A stretch of 12,195 nucleotides of DNA from positions 1 through 12,195 of the forward strand of contig WRCU01000021.1 of NCBI GenBank assembly GCA_009783805.1. The letters run 5' to 3'. This DNA is from Oscillospiraceae bacterium. GTDB lineage: Bacteria > Bacillota > Clostridia > WRCU01. The notes beneath the pieces are model-generated. The model did not search any database. It was not told the origin of the DNA and worked only from the letters and a program-made list of their open reading frames with translations. This document shows, in pieces, positions 5,545-12,195 of the stretch (position 1 is the stretch's first letter; the number at the start of each line of letters is the position of its first letter). A program made the translations under genes and the position numbers.

Positions 5545-8100
5545 ATGGTAATGATGAGCTCAGACAGGGAGCTGACGGTCAGCCCGTTGGAGACGGTCAA
5601 GGTGGCCGCCGGGGGGGCGGTCTCCGTTTGCGACGGCAAGGGCCGCGAGTACTTCAGGTCCGAGCCGGGCGCGGGCGCCGCGGGGCGACGTGAGGTCAGC
5701 TTCGCCGTAGGCGGCGCGCTGGGCAGGCACACCGTCCGCATGGGGGCGCCGGAGGGCGGCGGGGCCCCCGAGGAGCTCTCCTTCCTCGTGGACGCGAAAA
5801 GCGGCGTAAGCGACTCCGGCGGTGAGTTCGGCGAGCTGTTCCGCATATGCGAGAGGACCATGAGGTATAGGTACTCCGACCCCACCGACACCCCCGAGAT
5901 GGCGGGCGTGGGCGCCATCACCCACAAAGGCGTGAAGTACCTGAACTTCGTGGTCTGGATCCTGGACCACCTGCACACCGCCAAAGGCTTCAAGTACCTG
6001 AGCCCGCACGCGGACGGCCTCGTGAACCTGTTGAAGGAGATACAGCGGGAAGACGGGATGATATGGAGCTTCATATACGGCAAGAACGCCGGGTACTATT
6101 ACATGAGCGCGTACGAGAGGCCCTATGGCTACGCCGTCGACCTGGGTGACAACGTGGCGGCCAGGCAGCCCGTGGAGAACCACTGCGAGGCCAACTACGT
6201 AGAGTGCGTGTACCTGGTATGGCAGAGCACCGGCGACGACGCCTGGATGGCAGGGATGCTGGACAGCTGCGTGAAGGCGCTGGACTACGGCCGCTATGAC
6301 AAGGCGCGCTGGTCGGAGCGATTCGGCCTCCTGAAGAAAGGCTACACGATAGACTCCTGGGACTTCCAGCCTGGGGACGCGAGCCTCGCGCACTTCGACC
6401 TGGGAATCAAACAGCAGATAGACCATGAGAGGACGAAGTTCACGGTGTTCTACGGCGACAACACCGGGTACGCCTACGCGTGCGACGTCCTGGCCGAGAT
6501 GCTGGCCAAGGCCGGGCGGGCCGCCGACGCGAGGGCCTTCGCGGACAGGGCCGCGGGGATCAGGGAGCGGCTCGACGCCTTGGCTTGGAACGGCCGCTTC
6601 TACACGCACCGGGTAGAGGAGGACGAATCCGCCGTCAGGGACTTCGGGGGCACGGACACCGCGGGCCAGGTCTCATTCTCGAATTGCTACACCCTCAACA
6701 GGAACTGCACGCACGAGCAGGCCGCGGCCATCATAAGGACATACCAGGGCATTCGGGCTGCCCTGCCGCACAGGTCACCCGGCGAGTTCTACGCCATATA
6801 CCCGCCGTTCGAGACGGACGTCTTCGATGAGGGGGGGGCGTGCGCGAAGTGGCAGTACATGAACGGGGGCGTCCACGCGCACGCCGCGGGCGAGCTGGCG
6901 AGGGGCGCGTTCGAGCATGGGTTCGAGGGATACGGGGCGGACATACTGAGGCGGGTCCTCGGGCTCGGCAAGGAAGACGCGGACGGGTTCCTGAGGTTCG
7001 CGTACACGGGCGCGTATGAGGACGGGGCCCCCCCGGCGCAAAAGTTTTCGACCGTCGACCTTGCGCCGCTGGCGAACATGGGCCTTTCGTCCGAGGCGGC
7101 CGAAGGCTCGCTCCCATGGCTCTTCGACGGGCTTAAGAACGACATCCGCAGATTCCCCGTCGGGAGTTGGGGGCATAAAGGCGTGCCTTACCTGGTCGCG
7201 GACCCCGCCGCGAACGGCGGCAAGGCCGCCGTGGCCGTCCGCGCCGGGGGCGGTCGCCTGCCCGGCTCGGTCAGGGTGCCCATAGGCTCGAAGGTCGGCT
7301 CCCTATTCGCGCTGCACTCAACGGGCGGCCGCTCGGAGTCCGGGCTGGTCGGGCTCCATAGATTCCTGTACGAAGACGGGACGGAGGCCACCAAGGCGGT
7401 CATGTACGGCAGGGACGTCACGAACTTCTGGTTCTCCGAGCTGAGGGAGTCCGACCGCTCGGGCCTCGCGTGGAGGGGCGACAGCGACGTGGCCTACGGG
7501 GTGGGCGTCTGCTGGGCCGAGTACGCGAACCCGTTCCCCGAAAGGCCCGTGGAGGCCGTGGAGGTGACCGCCGGCCCCGACGGGGCTTCGTACGCGCTGC
7601 TGGCCCTCACCGTCGCTGATAGGCCCTCCTACAGGGAGCCGCCGCTCGAATCGACGGGCGGGCCGGACAACTGGTCCGGGGGCCTGGTGATGGCCGCGCT
7701 CATGGAAGGCCTGGGAGGCGTGAAGGATAAAGGCACGGCATACGCCGACGCTTCCATATCGCCGCGCTGGGCGGCCGCGGGCGTCGACTCGGCCTCGCTG
7801 ACCGCCAGGTACGCGGCGTCGGGCGGCTACGTCTCATACAGATACGCGCACGACGCGGACGCGAGGGAGATAACGGTGACGGCCACGGGTAGCGGCGACT
7901 CGGCGGAGGTAAGGGTGCTCCTGCCCGAGGGCGCGAGGTGCGTCGTCTCCGCCATGGCACGCTTTCAGGGCACGGGTCGGTCGGACGGGGCAGGTTACGC
8001 GCCCGCCGCCTTCCGCACCGACAGGGTCGAGGATTCGACATACGCCGCAGTCCCCATCGCCTTCCCGGGCGTGACCGTGGTCAAGGTGACCTACGAATAA
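5545..8100 (+). CDS. Six-hairpin (alpha/alpha)6-type glycoside hydrolase
   Basis: A large cytoplasmic glycosidase; no signal peptide is present. Residues about 1-90 look beta-rich, about 95-500 look like an (alpha/alpha)6 toroid, and about 540-851 look like beta-sandwich domains. Conserved-looking stretches in the toroid are NHCEANYVE (E211, E215, E220), TIDSWDF (D270, D273) and W436-QYMNGGVHAH with ARGAFEHGFEGYGADIL, which resembles amylo-alpha-1,6-glucosidase and related six-hairpin enzymes. The C-terminal part (GVPYLVADPAANGG, IPIGSK-like VPIGSK and LHSTGG) matches a module I associate with poorly characterised glycosidases. Glu and Asp named here are candidates only. GGGGG lies 9 bases before the ATG, which fits this start; ATGs three and four codons in are alternatives. 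It is the last gene of the probable cluster with the binding lipoprotein and PQ-loop protein. The substrate and family number cannot be fixed from sequence alone. Confidence 0.75.
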   Translation: MVMMSSDRELTVSPLETVKVAAGGAVSVCDGKGREYFRSEPGAGAAGRREVSFAVGGALGRHTVRMGAPEGGGAPEELSFLVDAKSGVSDSGGEFGELFRICERTMRYRYSDPTDTPEMAGVGAITHKGVKYLNFVVWILDHLHTAKGFKYLSPHADGLVNLLKEIQREDGMIWSFIYGKNAGYYYMSAYERPYGYAVDLGDNVAARQPVENHCEANYVECVYLVWQSTGDDAWMAGMLDSCVKALDYGRYDKARWSERFGLLKKGYTIDSWDFQPGDASLAHFDLGIKQQIDHERTKFTVFYGDNTGYAYACDVLAEMLAKAGRAADARAFADRAAGIRERLDALAWNGRFYTHRVEEDESAVRDFGGTDTAGQVSFSNCYTLNRNCTHEQAAAIIRTYQGIRAALPHRSPGEFYAIYPPFETDVFDEGGACAKWQYMNGGVHAHAAGELARGAFEHGFEGYGADILRRVLGLGKEDADGFLRFAYTGAYEDGAPPAQKFSTVDLAPLANMGLSSEAAEGSLPWLFDGLKNDIRRFPVGSWGHKGVPYLVADPAANGGKAAVAVRAGGGRLPGSVRVPIGSKVGSLFALHSTGGRSESGLVGLHRFLYEDGTEATKAVMYGRDVTNFWFSELRESDRSGLAWRGDSDVAYGVGVCWAEYANPFPERPVEAVEVTAGPDGASYALLALTVADRPSYREPPLESTGGPDNWSGGLVMAALMEGLGGVKDKGTAYADASISPRWAAAGVDSASLTARYAASGGYVSYRYAHDADAREITVTATGSGDSAEVRVLLPEGARCVVSAMARFQGTGRSDGAGYAPAAFRTDRVEDSTYAAVPIAFPGVTVVKVTYE

Positions 8101-8189
8101 AGCGGACCGCCCGGATCAGGCTCACCGCGCCCCGAAAACCCATCGGCGCGTCGCGTCCGTCCTGAGCCATGCCGCCTCCTGCCCATTAA

Positions 8190-8222
8190 GGCGACCGGGC
8201 ATAGGCGGCGTCCGCCTTCGCC
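8190..8222. terminator. Hairpin between convergent genes, possible weak terminator
   Basis: AGGCGG (8203-8208) pairs with CCGCCT (8212-8217) around CGT. An outer GGCGA (8190-8194) pairs with TCGCC (8218-8222), with an 8-base bulge on one side. It sits just past the ends of two genes that face each other. Neither strand has a T run after the stem, so it could slow or protect transcript ends rather than terminate efficiently. Nothing else is seen in the 124-base gap. Confidence 0.3.
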
Positions 8223-8224
8223 CC

Positions 8225-9259
8225 CTAAAAGCCGGCGCGCACGGCCTCGGCCATGGCCTCTATGTTCTCGTACGGGAAGCCGTTGTCTATCTCCAGGTGC
8301 CACCAGGAGCCGCCGTCGTGCGGCCTGAAGGCTTCATAGTAGTCGCCTATCCGGCGGCGTACGTCGTCGGGGCTGCCTCGCGTCATCAATGCGCCCCGGT
8401 CGGGGTGTATGGCCACCGCTAGGCGGAGCTCACGGCACCTGCGCGCGAACTCACCCAAGTCGTGCGCGCTCAGCTGCGGCCATATGGCGTCGAACCCTAT
8501 GTCGGCGAAGTCCTCGAGCAAGGGCATGCAGTACCCGCATACGTGGAAGAAGGCGCGCTTGCCCGCCTTCCTGACCGTCGCGGCCATCTCCTTGTATAGC
8601 GGCTTGTATATCTCCCGGAAGTCCTTGGGGGACATTATGAGCGCGTCCTGAGTGCCCAGGTCATCCGCGAACAGGACGGCGTCCACGTCCGTCAGCAGCA
8701 GGTTCTCCACGCTTGCCACGCAAAGACCGTGCATGAGGGCCGTGAACCGCAGGAAGCCCTCGTCGCGCGCCGCGATGTCGGCCAGCACCTCATCGAACTT
8801 ATGGACGGCGTATGCCTGCCCGAAGTTGGTGACCCATCCGCGCCTTACGTAATACCCCCGAGCCTTCATGGCCGCCACCTCGGCCTGGGCCTTCACGAGC
8901 GCCTCGCCCTCCAGCCTCCTGACCTTGGGGAAGTCGTACGCGTCCAGCTTGGCCCAATCGTCTAGGGGCCATTCGATAGGGTGCCCGATGATGCCGTAGA
9001 TGCGGTTCTTCCAAGTGACGCCCCACCAATCCTTGGTCACGGTGGAGTAGTTGCCCTCCGCGTCGAAGTCCTCGGGGGACGGCAGCTTGAAGTCCCCCTC
9101 ATACACCGGGTCGAAATCGCACTCCATGGACCTGACGAGCTCCCTCAGCTTCTCCCCGTGCTCATAGTACCCCACCGCATTCAGGCCCATGTTCACGACC
9201 GGCCTGTCCACGGCCATGAAGTTCAGGCACCGCTCCACCCTCTCCCTCGAAGTGACCAT
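8225..9259 (-). CDS. URO-D-family protein, methyltransferase-like
   Basis: A 344-residue TIM-barrel protein of the uroporphyrinogen decarboxylase superfamily. The whole pattern resembles the branch related to cobalamin-dependent methyltransferases (MtaA/MtbA type), not true HemE: ERVERCLNF at the start, DWWGVTWKNR (77-86), PLDDWAKL (98-105), the conserved DDLGTQ at 199-204, FFHVCG with H239 and C241, and DFADIGFDAIWP (250-261). H239-x-C241 matches the zinc-ligand His-x-Cys of MtaA/MtbA, but no cysteine follows C275, so the usual third ligand near the C-terminus is not evident. The ATG at 9259 has GGGGG 10 bases ahead on its strand. It begins 38 bases after the GH2 gene and is very likely co-transcribed with it. 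Possible roles are demethylation of a methoxylated compound or methyl transfer to a corrinoid protein; the substrate is unknown. Confidence 0.8.
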   Translation of the reverse strand: MVTSRERVERCLNFMAVDRPVVNMGLNAVGYYEHGEKLRELVRSMECDFDPVYEGDFKLPSPEDFDAEGNYSTVTKDWWGVTWKNRIYGIIGHPIEWPLDDWAKLDAYDFPKVRRLEGEALVKAQAEVAAMKARGYYVRRGWVTNFGQAYAVHKFDEVLADIAARDEGFLRFTALMHGLCVASVENLLLTDVDAVLFADDLGTQDALIMSPKDFREIYKPLYKEMAATVRKAGKRAFFHVCGYCMPLLEDFADIGFDAIWPQLSAHDLGEFARRCRELRLAVAIHPDRGALMTRGSPDDVRRRIGDYYEAFRPHDGGSWWHLEIDNGFPYENIEAMAEAVRAGF

Positions 9260-9297
9260 AGCTTATATGCCCCCAATCCGTAGTATGGCTCATGCGT

Positions 9298-11895
9298 TCA
9301 GCCCAGGCGGTCCACCGGCACCGACCCTATCCCCAGCCTTACCCCGGCGCCGCCGTACACCCTCACCGCCTTCGACTCGCCCGGGAGCATGTCGAAGTAG
9401 TTGTCGCTCAGACGCGCCCCATCCGGCGCCTTCAGGTGCGCCCCGTGGACGTACGTCTCGCTTTCCAGCACGTACACTGCGTCGGCCCCTTCGTCCGCGA
9501 CGCCCGTGACCCTCATCCTCGGCGGGCAGAGCGCCAGCTCCCTAAGGTCCCATAGCCTTAGCGTGGCCGGCTCCAACCCCAGCATGGTCCCAAAGGCCGG
9601 AGCCTGGCCGACGCCGCCCAGCGGCCCCAACGGCCCCATGGGCTTGGCCGGCGACCCGTGGCCGGCGACCGGGCTCACGTAGAAGGTCCCTTCCCTGCCG
9701 CTGAGCCCCCCCATGCCGAACCGTAGGACCGCCTCCCTGCCATACGGCCCGACGGCGACGTCCTCCTCCCCGTGGCATCCCTCCCCACCGTCGAAGGACA
9801 CGTACCCGTACCGCAGCCGGACCCTGAGGCCTTCCGGGGAGTCGTTGGCCAGGCAGGCCGTGACCGCGCCGCCCTCCGCGCGCAGTATGGCCCTCCGAGG
9901 GGCGAAGGCCCTGCGGGCGCCATAAAAGGATACCTTCCTCGTGAGGTAGTAGTCCACGATCGTCCAGCCTACCTCGCCCCAGCAGTCGTTGTACATCCAG
10001 AACAAGGCTCCGCCGCAGTGGGCCTTCGCCCTGAACGACTCCAGGGAGTACCCTATCATGAGGGACTGCGCCATCCCCGCGTAGAGGATGTATTCGTCGA
10101 GCCCCAGCTCGCGGTCGGTGTAGTGCTTCCTTATCCCGGCGTTCACCGTGTACTTCTCGAACGTGTTGTTGTGCAGGTCCCAGACGCGCCCGCCCCTGTC
10201 GACCTCGGCTCCGTCGAAATACCTCTCTATGCTGGACTTGGCGCAGGGCCCAGGATAGCCGTATTCGCTGACGAAGCGCGCGCCGACCTTGTCGTACTCG
10301 GCGGGGTCTATGCGCTTTCCCATATCGGGGTTCATCATGCATTGGTGCCAGTGGTGGACGTCGCCCACCGATTCGGAGTTCGGGTTGGCCCCCCCGTACG
10401 GCGACGAGTTCCAGTAAGGCACCCAGGGGCAGTTCTTCCTCACGTACTCCGGCATCATGACGTTCGACACCTTGAGCCCGTATTGGCGCTCCTCCTTAAA
10501 ATCCAGGCCCCTGTCGCCGTATATCCAGTGGTTCTCGTTGTTCCCGCAGAGCAGCGCCAGGCAGGCCCTGTTCCTTAGCCGCTTCGTCTGATAATCGACC
10601 TCCTTAGAGACCAGGTCGTAGAACGCCTCTATATGGTCGGGGTACGCGGCGCAGCAGAACATCATGTCCTGCCATATGAGTATCCCCCGCGCGTCGCACT
10701 CGTCATAGAACTCGTCCCGCTCGTATATGCCGCCGCCCCAGATCCTGAGCATGTTGAAGTTCGCCTCGACGGCCTCCGAGATCAAGGCGGCGTACTTCTC
10801 GGGCGTGACCCTTGCGTATACGGAGTCCGCGGGTATCCAGTTGCCGCCCTTGCAGAAGGCCGCGACGCCGTTCACGACCAGCCTGAAGTCGCGAGCCCCA
10901 CCGCCCGCCCTGCCGACGTCCAGCGCGACCGTCCTTATCCCGTATTTGAAAGTCGGGTAATCCGAAACCGCGCCCTCGCACACCACGCGCGCCTTCACTT
11001 CATATAGGTCCTGAGGGCCCATCCCATTCGGCCACCACAGCCTGGCGCCGCGCACCTTGAGGCTAAGCCGCACGTAGTTCAGGCCGGACCTCAGCAGGAC
11101 GTCATCCAGTCGGGCCGAGGCCACCACGGCCCCCCCGAACGACAGGCTCACCTCCACGTCGGCGTCATGCGTGGCGAGTATGTCGAGGAGCTCCACCTCA
11201 ACCTCCACGTCCAGGGCCGCGTCCGGGCCGTCCAGCGAGGCCGAAACGCCCACGCCCCTGACGGACGCCAGCCCCGTCTCGTCTATGTACGCGCCCTTCG
11301 CGATGGCGACGGTCCCTATCCTAGGGCACCAGTCCCAGCCGTAGACGTACGTGGGCTTCCTCACCACGGCCCGCCTGAGGTCCCCGCGCATGACCCCCGC
11401 GCTCGTCCTCATCGCGCTGACGTTGAAGCCCACCTCCGCGACGTCCCTGTGGTCGGCGTACTCGAGCCCCGAGGTCAGCCTGACGAGCAGCACGTTCTCG
11501 CCCGGCCGCAGGTACTCCCTCACGTCATGGGTGAACGGATAATGGGCGCTGGCGTGGTGCCCCAGGTACGCGCCGTTGAGGAACACGTCGCCGTGCGCGT
11601 CCAGCGACTCGATCGTGAGCCTGCACACCCTGGCGCCGGGGTCGAGCGCCGACCCGTCGAAGGCCTTCCGAAACCACCACGAGCGTCTCTCAACCCACTC
11701 GCCGTTGTCGCAGTAGTCGGACAGCACCGGGTCCTTCATGGCCCCGGAGGCTATGAGCGGCATGTGGACGTCCAGGGGCAGGCTCAGGCCGGAATGCCAT
11801 CCGGGCAGGCCGCATACGTGCGAGGCCATCTCCATCTTGCAATCCAGCCCCATCTCCTTGAGCTCCCAACCTTCGTTAAGGGAAAACCTAGCCAT
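9298..11895 (-). CDS. GH2 beta-mannosidase-like glycosidase
   Basis: A retaining glycosidase of family GH2, closest in pattern to beta-mannosidases that release mannose from beta-mannosides. The start MARFSLNEGWELKEMG at 11895 matches the family N-terminus and gives 865 residues, almost the length of characterised beta-mannosidases. An in-frame opening extends 98 codons further to 12189 but covers the divergent promoter and gene, so it is not used. Order: jelly-roll N-terminal domain (about 1-180), Y-G-W187-D-W-C in the strand typical of beta-mannosidases, immunoglobulin-like domain, TIM barrel with W386-G-G-G-I-Y-E, acid/base E454 in GNNENHW and nucleophile E544 in FVSEYGYPG, 90 residues apart as expected, then WMYNDCWGEVGWT and C-terminal beta domains. 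No signal peptide, so it acts in the cytoplasm on imported oligosaccharides. GAGG lies only 2 bases before the ATG, a weak site. Exact sugar specificity is inferred. Confidence 0.88.
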   Translation of the reverse strand: MARFSLNEGWELKEMGLDCKMEMASHVCGLPGWHSGLSLPLDVHMPLIASGAMKDPVLSDYCDNGEWVERRSWWFRKAFDGSALDPGARVCRLTIESLDAHGDVFLNGAYLGHHASAHYPFTHDVREYLRPGENVLLVRLTSGLEYADHRDVAEVGFNVSAMRTSAGVMRGDLRRAVVRKPTYVYGWDWCPRIGTVAIAKGAYIDETGLASVRGVGVSASLDGPDAALDVEVEVELLDILATHDADVEVSLSFGGAVVASARLDDVLLRSGLNYVRLSLKVRGARLWWPNGMGPQDLYEVKARVVCEGAVSDYPTFKYGIRTVALDVGRAGGGARDFRLVVNGVAAFCKGGNWIPADSVYARVTPEKYAALISEAVEANFNMLRIWGGGIYERDEFYDECDARGILIWQDMMFCCAAYPDHIEAFYDLVSKEVDYQTKRLRNRACLALLCGNNENHWIYGDRGLDFKEERQYGLKVSNVMMPEYVRKNCPWVPYWNSSPYGGANPNSESVGDVHHWHQCMMNPDMGKRIDPAEYDKVGARFVSEYGYPGPCAKSSIERYFDGAEVDRGGRVWDLHNNTFEKYTVNAGIRKHYTDRELGLDEYILYAGMAQSLMIGYSLESFRAKAHCGGALFWMYNDCWGEVGWTIVDYYLTRKVSFYGARRAFAPRRAILRAEGGAVTACLANDSPEGLRVRLRYGYVSFDGGEGCHGEEDVAVGPYGREAVLRFGMGGLSGREGTFYVSPVAGHGSPAKPMGPLGPLGGVGQAPAFGTMLGLEPATLRLWDLRELALCPPRMRVTGVADEGADAVYVLESETYVHGAHLKAPDGARLSDNYFDMLPGESKAVRVYGGAGVRLGIGSVPVDRLG

Positions 11896-12028
11896 CGCCT
11901 CGCCAGCGCCCGCCGCGGAGCCCCTTGGGCGTCCGCGGGACGCGTCCCCCTTCCCGCCGGGCCGGGCGGTCCGCCGTCGCGCGGTCTTGTTAAGCCCGCG
12001 GCGGGGTCGCCTGACGCCGACCATGATA

Positions 12029-12042
12029 TATAATGCATTATC
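12029..12042. promoter_or_regulatory. Divergent -10 boxes within a palindrome
   Basis: The perfect palindrome ATAATGCATTAT (12030-12041) carries TATAAT reading right (12029-12034) and GATAAT reading left (12042-12037). These are a perfect and a 5/6 -10 box for the divergent URO-D-family gene at 12073 (leader about 32 bases) and the GH2 gene at 11895 (leader about 130 bases). No good -35 box was found on either side at 16-18 bases; CTGACG at 12011-12016 is only 12 bases from the right-reading box. The arrangement suggests shared control, with the palindrome a possible regulator site. The rest of the 177-base gap holds only GC-rich short repeats. Confidence 0.5.
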
Positions 12043-12072
12043 GCACAAAAGCGGTGGGGGGACGGGTGGCGC

Positions 12073-12195
12073 ATGGACACTAGGGAACGTTTCGTGAGGG
12101 TGCTGACCGGCCGCGACGCGGACAGGGCGCCGTTCATCAAGGTCTTCGGGGGGACGAACGCCATCGCGTGGCATTGGCGGGTGCGCCACCCGAAC
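12073..12195 (+). CDS. URO-D-family protein, N-terminus only (runs off window)
   Basis: The first 41 codons of a gene that continues past the window end. MDTRERFVRVLTGRDADRAPF followed by IKVFGGTN is the typical N-terminal helix and first strand of uroporphyrinogen-decarboxylase-family proteins (compare the ERVERCLNFMAVDRPVV start of the neighbour encoded at 8225-9259). The frame is open to the last base. GGTGG and GGGGGG stretches lie shortly upstream but no clean AGGAGG. It is divergent from the GH2 gene and shares a promoter region with it. Whether it is a methyltransferase or another family member cannot be told from this fragment. Confidence 0.7.
   Translation, partial: MDTRERFVRVLTGRDADRAPFIKVFGGTNAIAWHWRVRHPN

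Noticed and set aside
5560..6609. 349-codon minus-strand frame opposite the six-hairpin glycosidase
   Set aside because: Composition is typical of antisense shadow (Val, His, Pro, Arg), with no start signals and no motifs.
9772..10578. 268-codon + strand frame opposite the GH2 gene
   Set aside because: It has no ribosome site, is Pro/Val/Arg-rich without motifs, and lies over the GH2 catalytic region.
11896..12189. 98-codon N-terminal extension of the GH2 frame up to 12189 on the minus strand
   Set aside because: It overlaps the divergent URO-D-family gene and the AT-rich promoter region, is Arg/Pro-rich without domain likeness, and the family N-terminus begins at the ATG at 11895.

Overview
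The window is GC-rich bacterial DNA (about 60-65 % G+C by eye, not counted). It carries lipoprotein signal peptides, AGGAGG ribosome sites and -35/-10 promoters of the housekeeping sigma type. The gene content (a family-1 sugar-binding lipoprotein, an LplA-like binding lipoprotein, a small PQ-loop membrane protein, cytoplasmic glycosidases and uroporphyrinogen-decarboxylase-family proteins) fits an anaerobic glycan-degrading bacterium. A high-GC uncultured Bacillota/Clostridia lineage is my best guess, with low confidence. Arg is written largely with AGG and Ile often with ATA, which is unusual for such GC-rich DNA and is seen across all the genes, so the window looks like one genome rather than a patchwork.

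Layout. Positions 58-1548 (+) encode a sugar ABC-transporter binding lipoprotein, closed by a strong hairpin terminator. Positions 1672-2376 (+) encode a short prepilin peptidase. Positions 2492-3427 (+), behind a near-consensus promoter, encode a secreted SH3-SH3-NlpC/P60 cell-wall hydrolase. After a GC-rich gap with a probable terminator comes a + strand cluster: a second sugar-binding lipoprotein (3644-5128), a 92-residue SemiSWEET/PQ-loop-like protein (5190-5468) and an 851-residue six-hairpin-type glycosidase (5545-8100). Converging on it from the right is a minus-strand pair: a GH2 beta-mannosidase-like enzyme (9298-11895) followed by a URO-D-family methyltransferase-like protein (8225-9259). 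A second URO-D-family gene starts divergently at 12073 and runs off the window.

How they may work together. The right two thirds looks like a carbohydrate-use locus: binding proteins capture oligosaccharides outside the cell, ABC permeases (not in the window) import them, two signal-less glycosidases cut them in the cytoplasm, and the small PQ-loop protein may move small sugars. Two URO-D-family genes on either side of the GH2 gene raise the possibility of methyl-group handling on O-methylated sugars or aglycones. This is inference: no corrinoid protein lies in the window. The left part (prepilin peptidase, cell-wall hydrolase) is housekeeping-like. No RNA genes, CRISPR arrays, insertion sequences or phage genes were seen, and no stretch over 300 bases lacks a gene.
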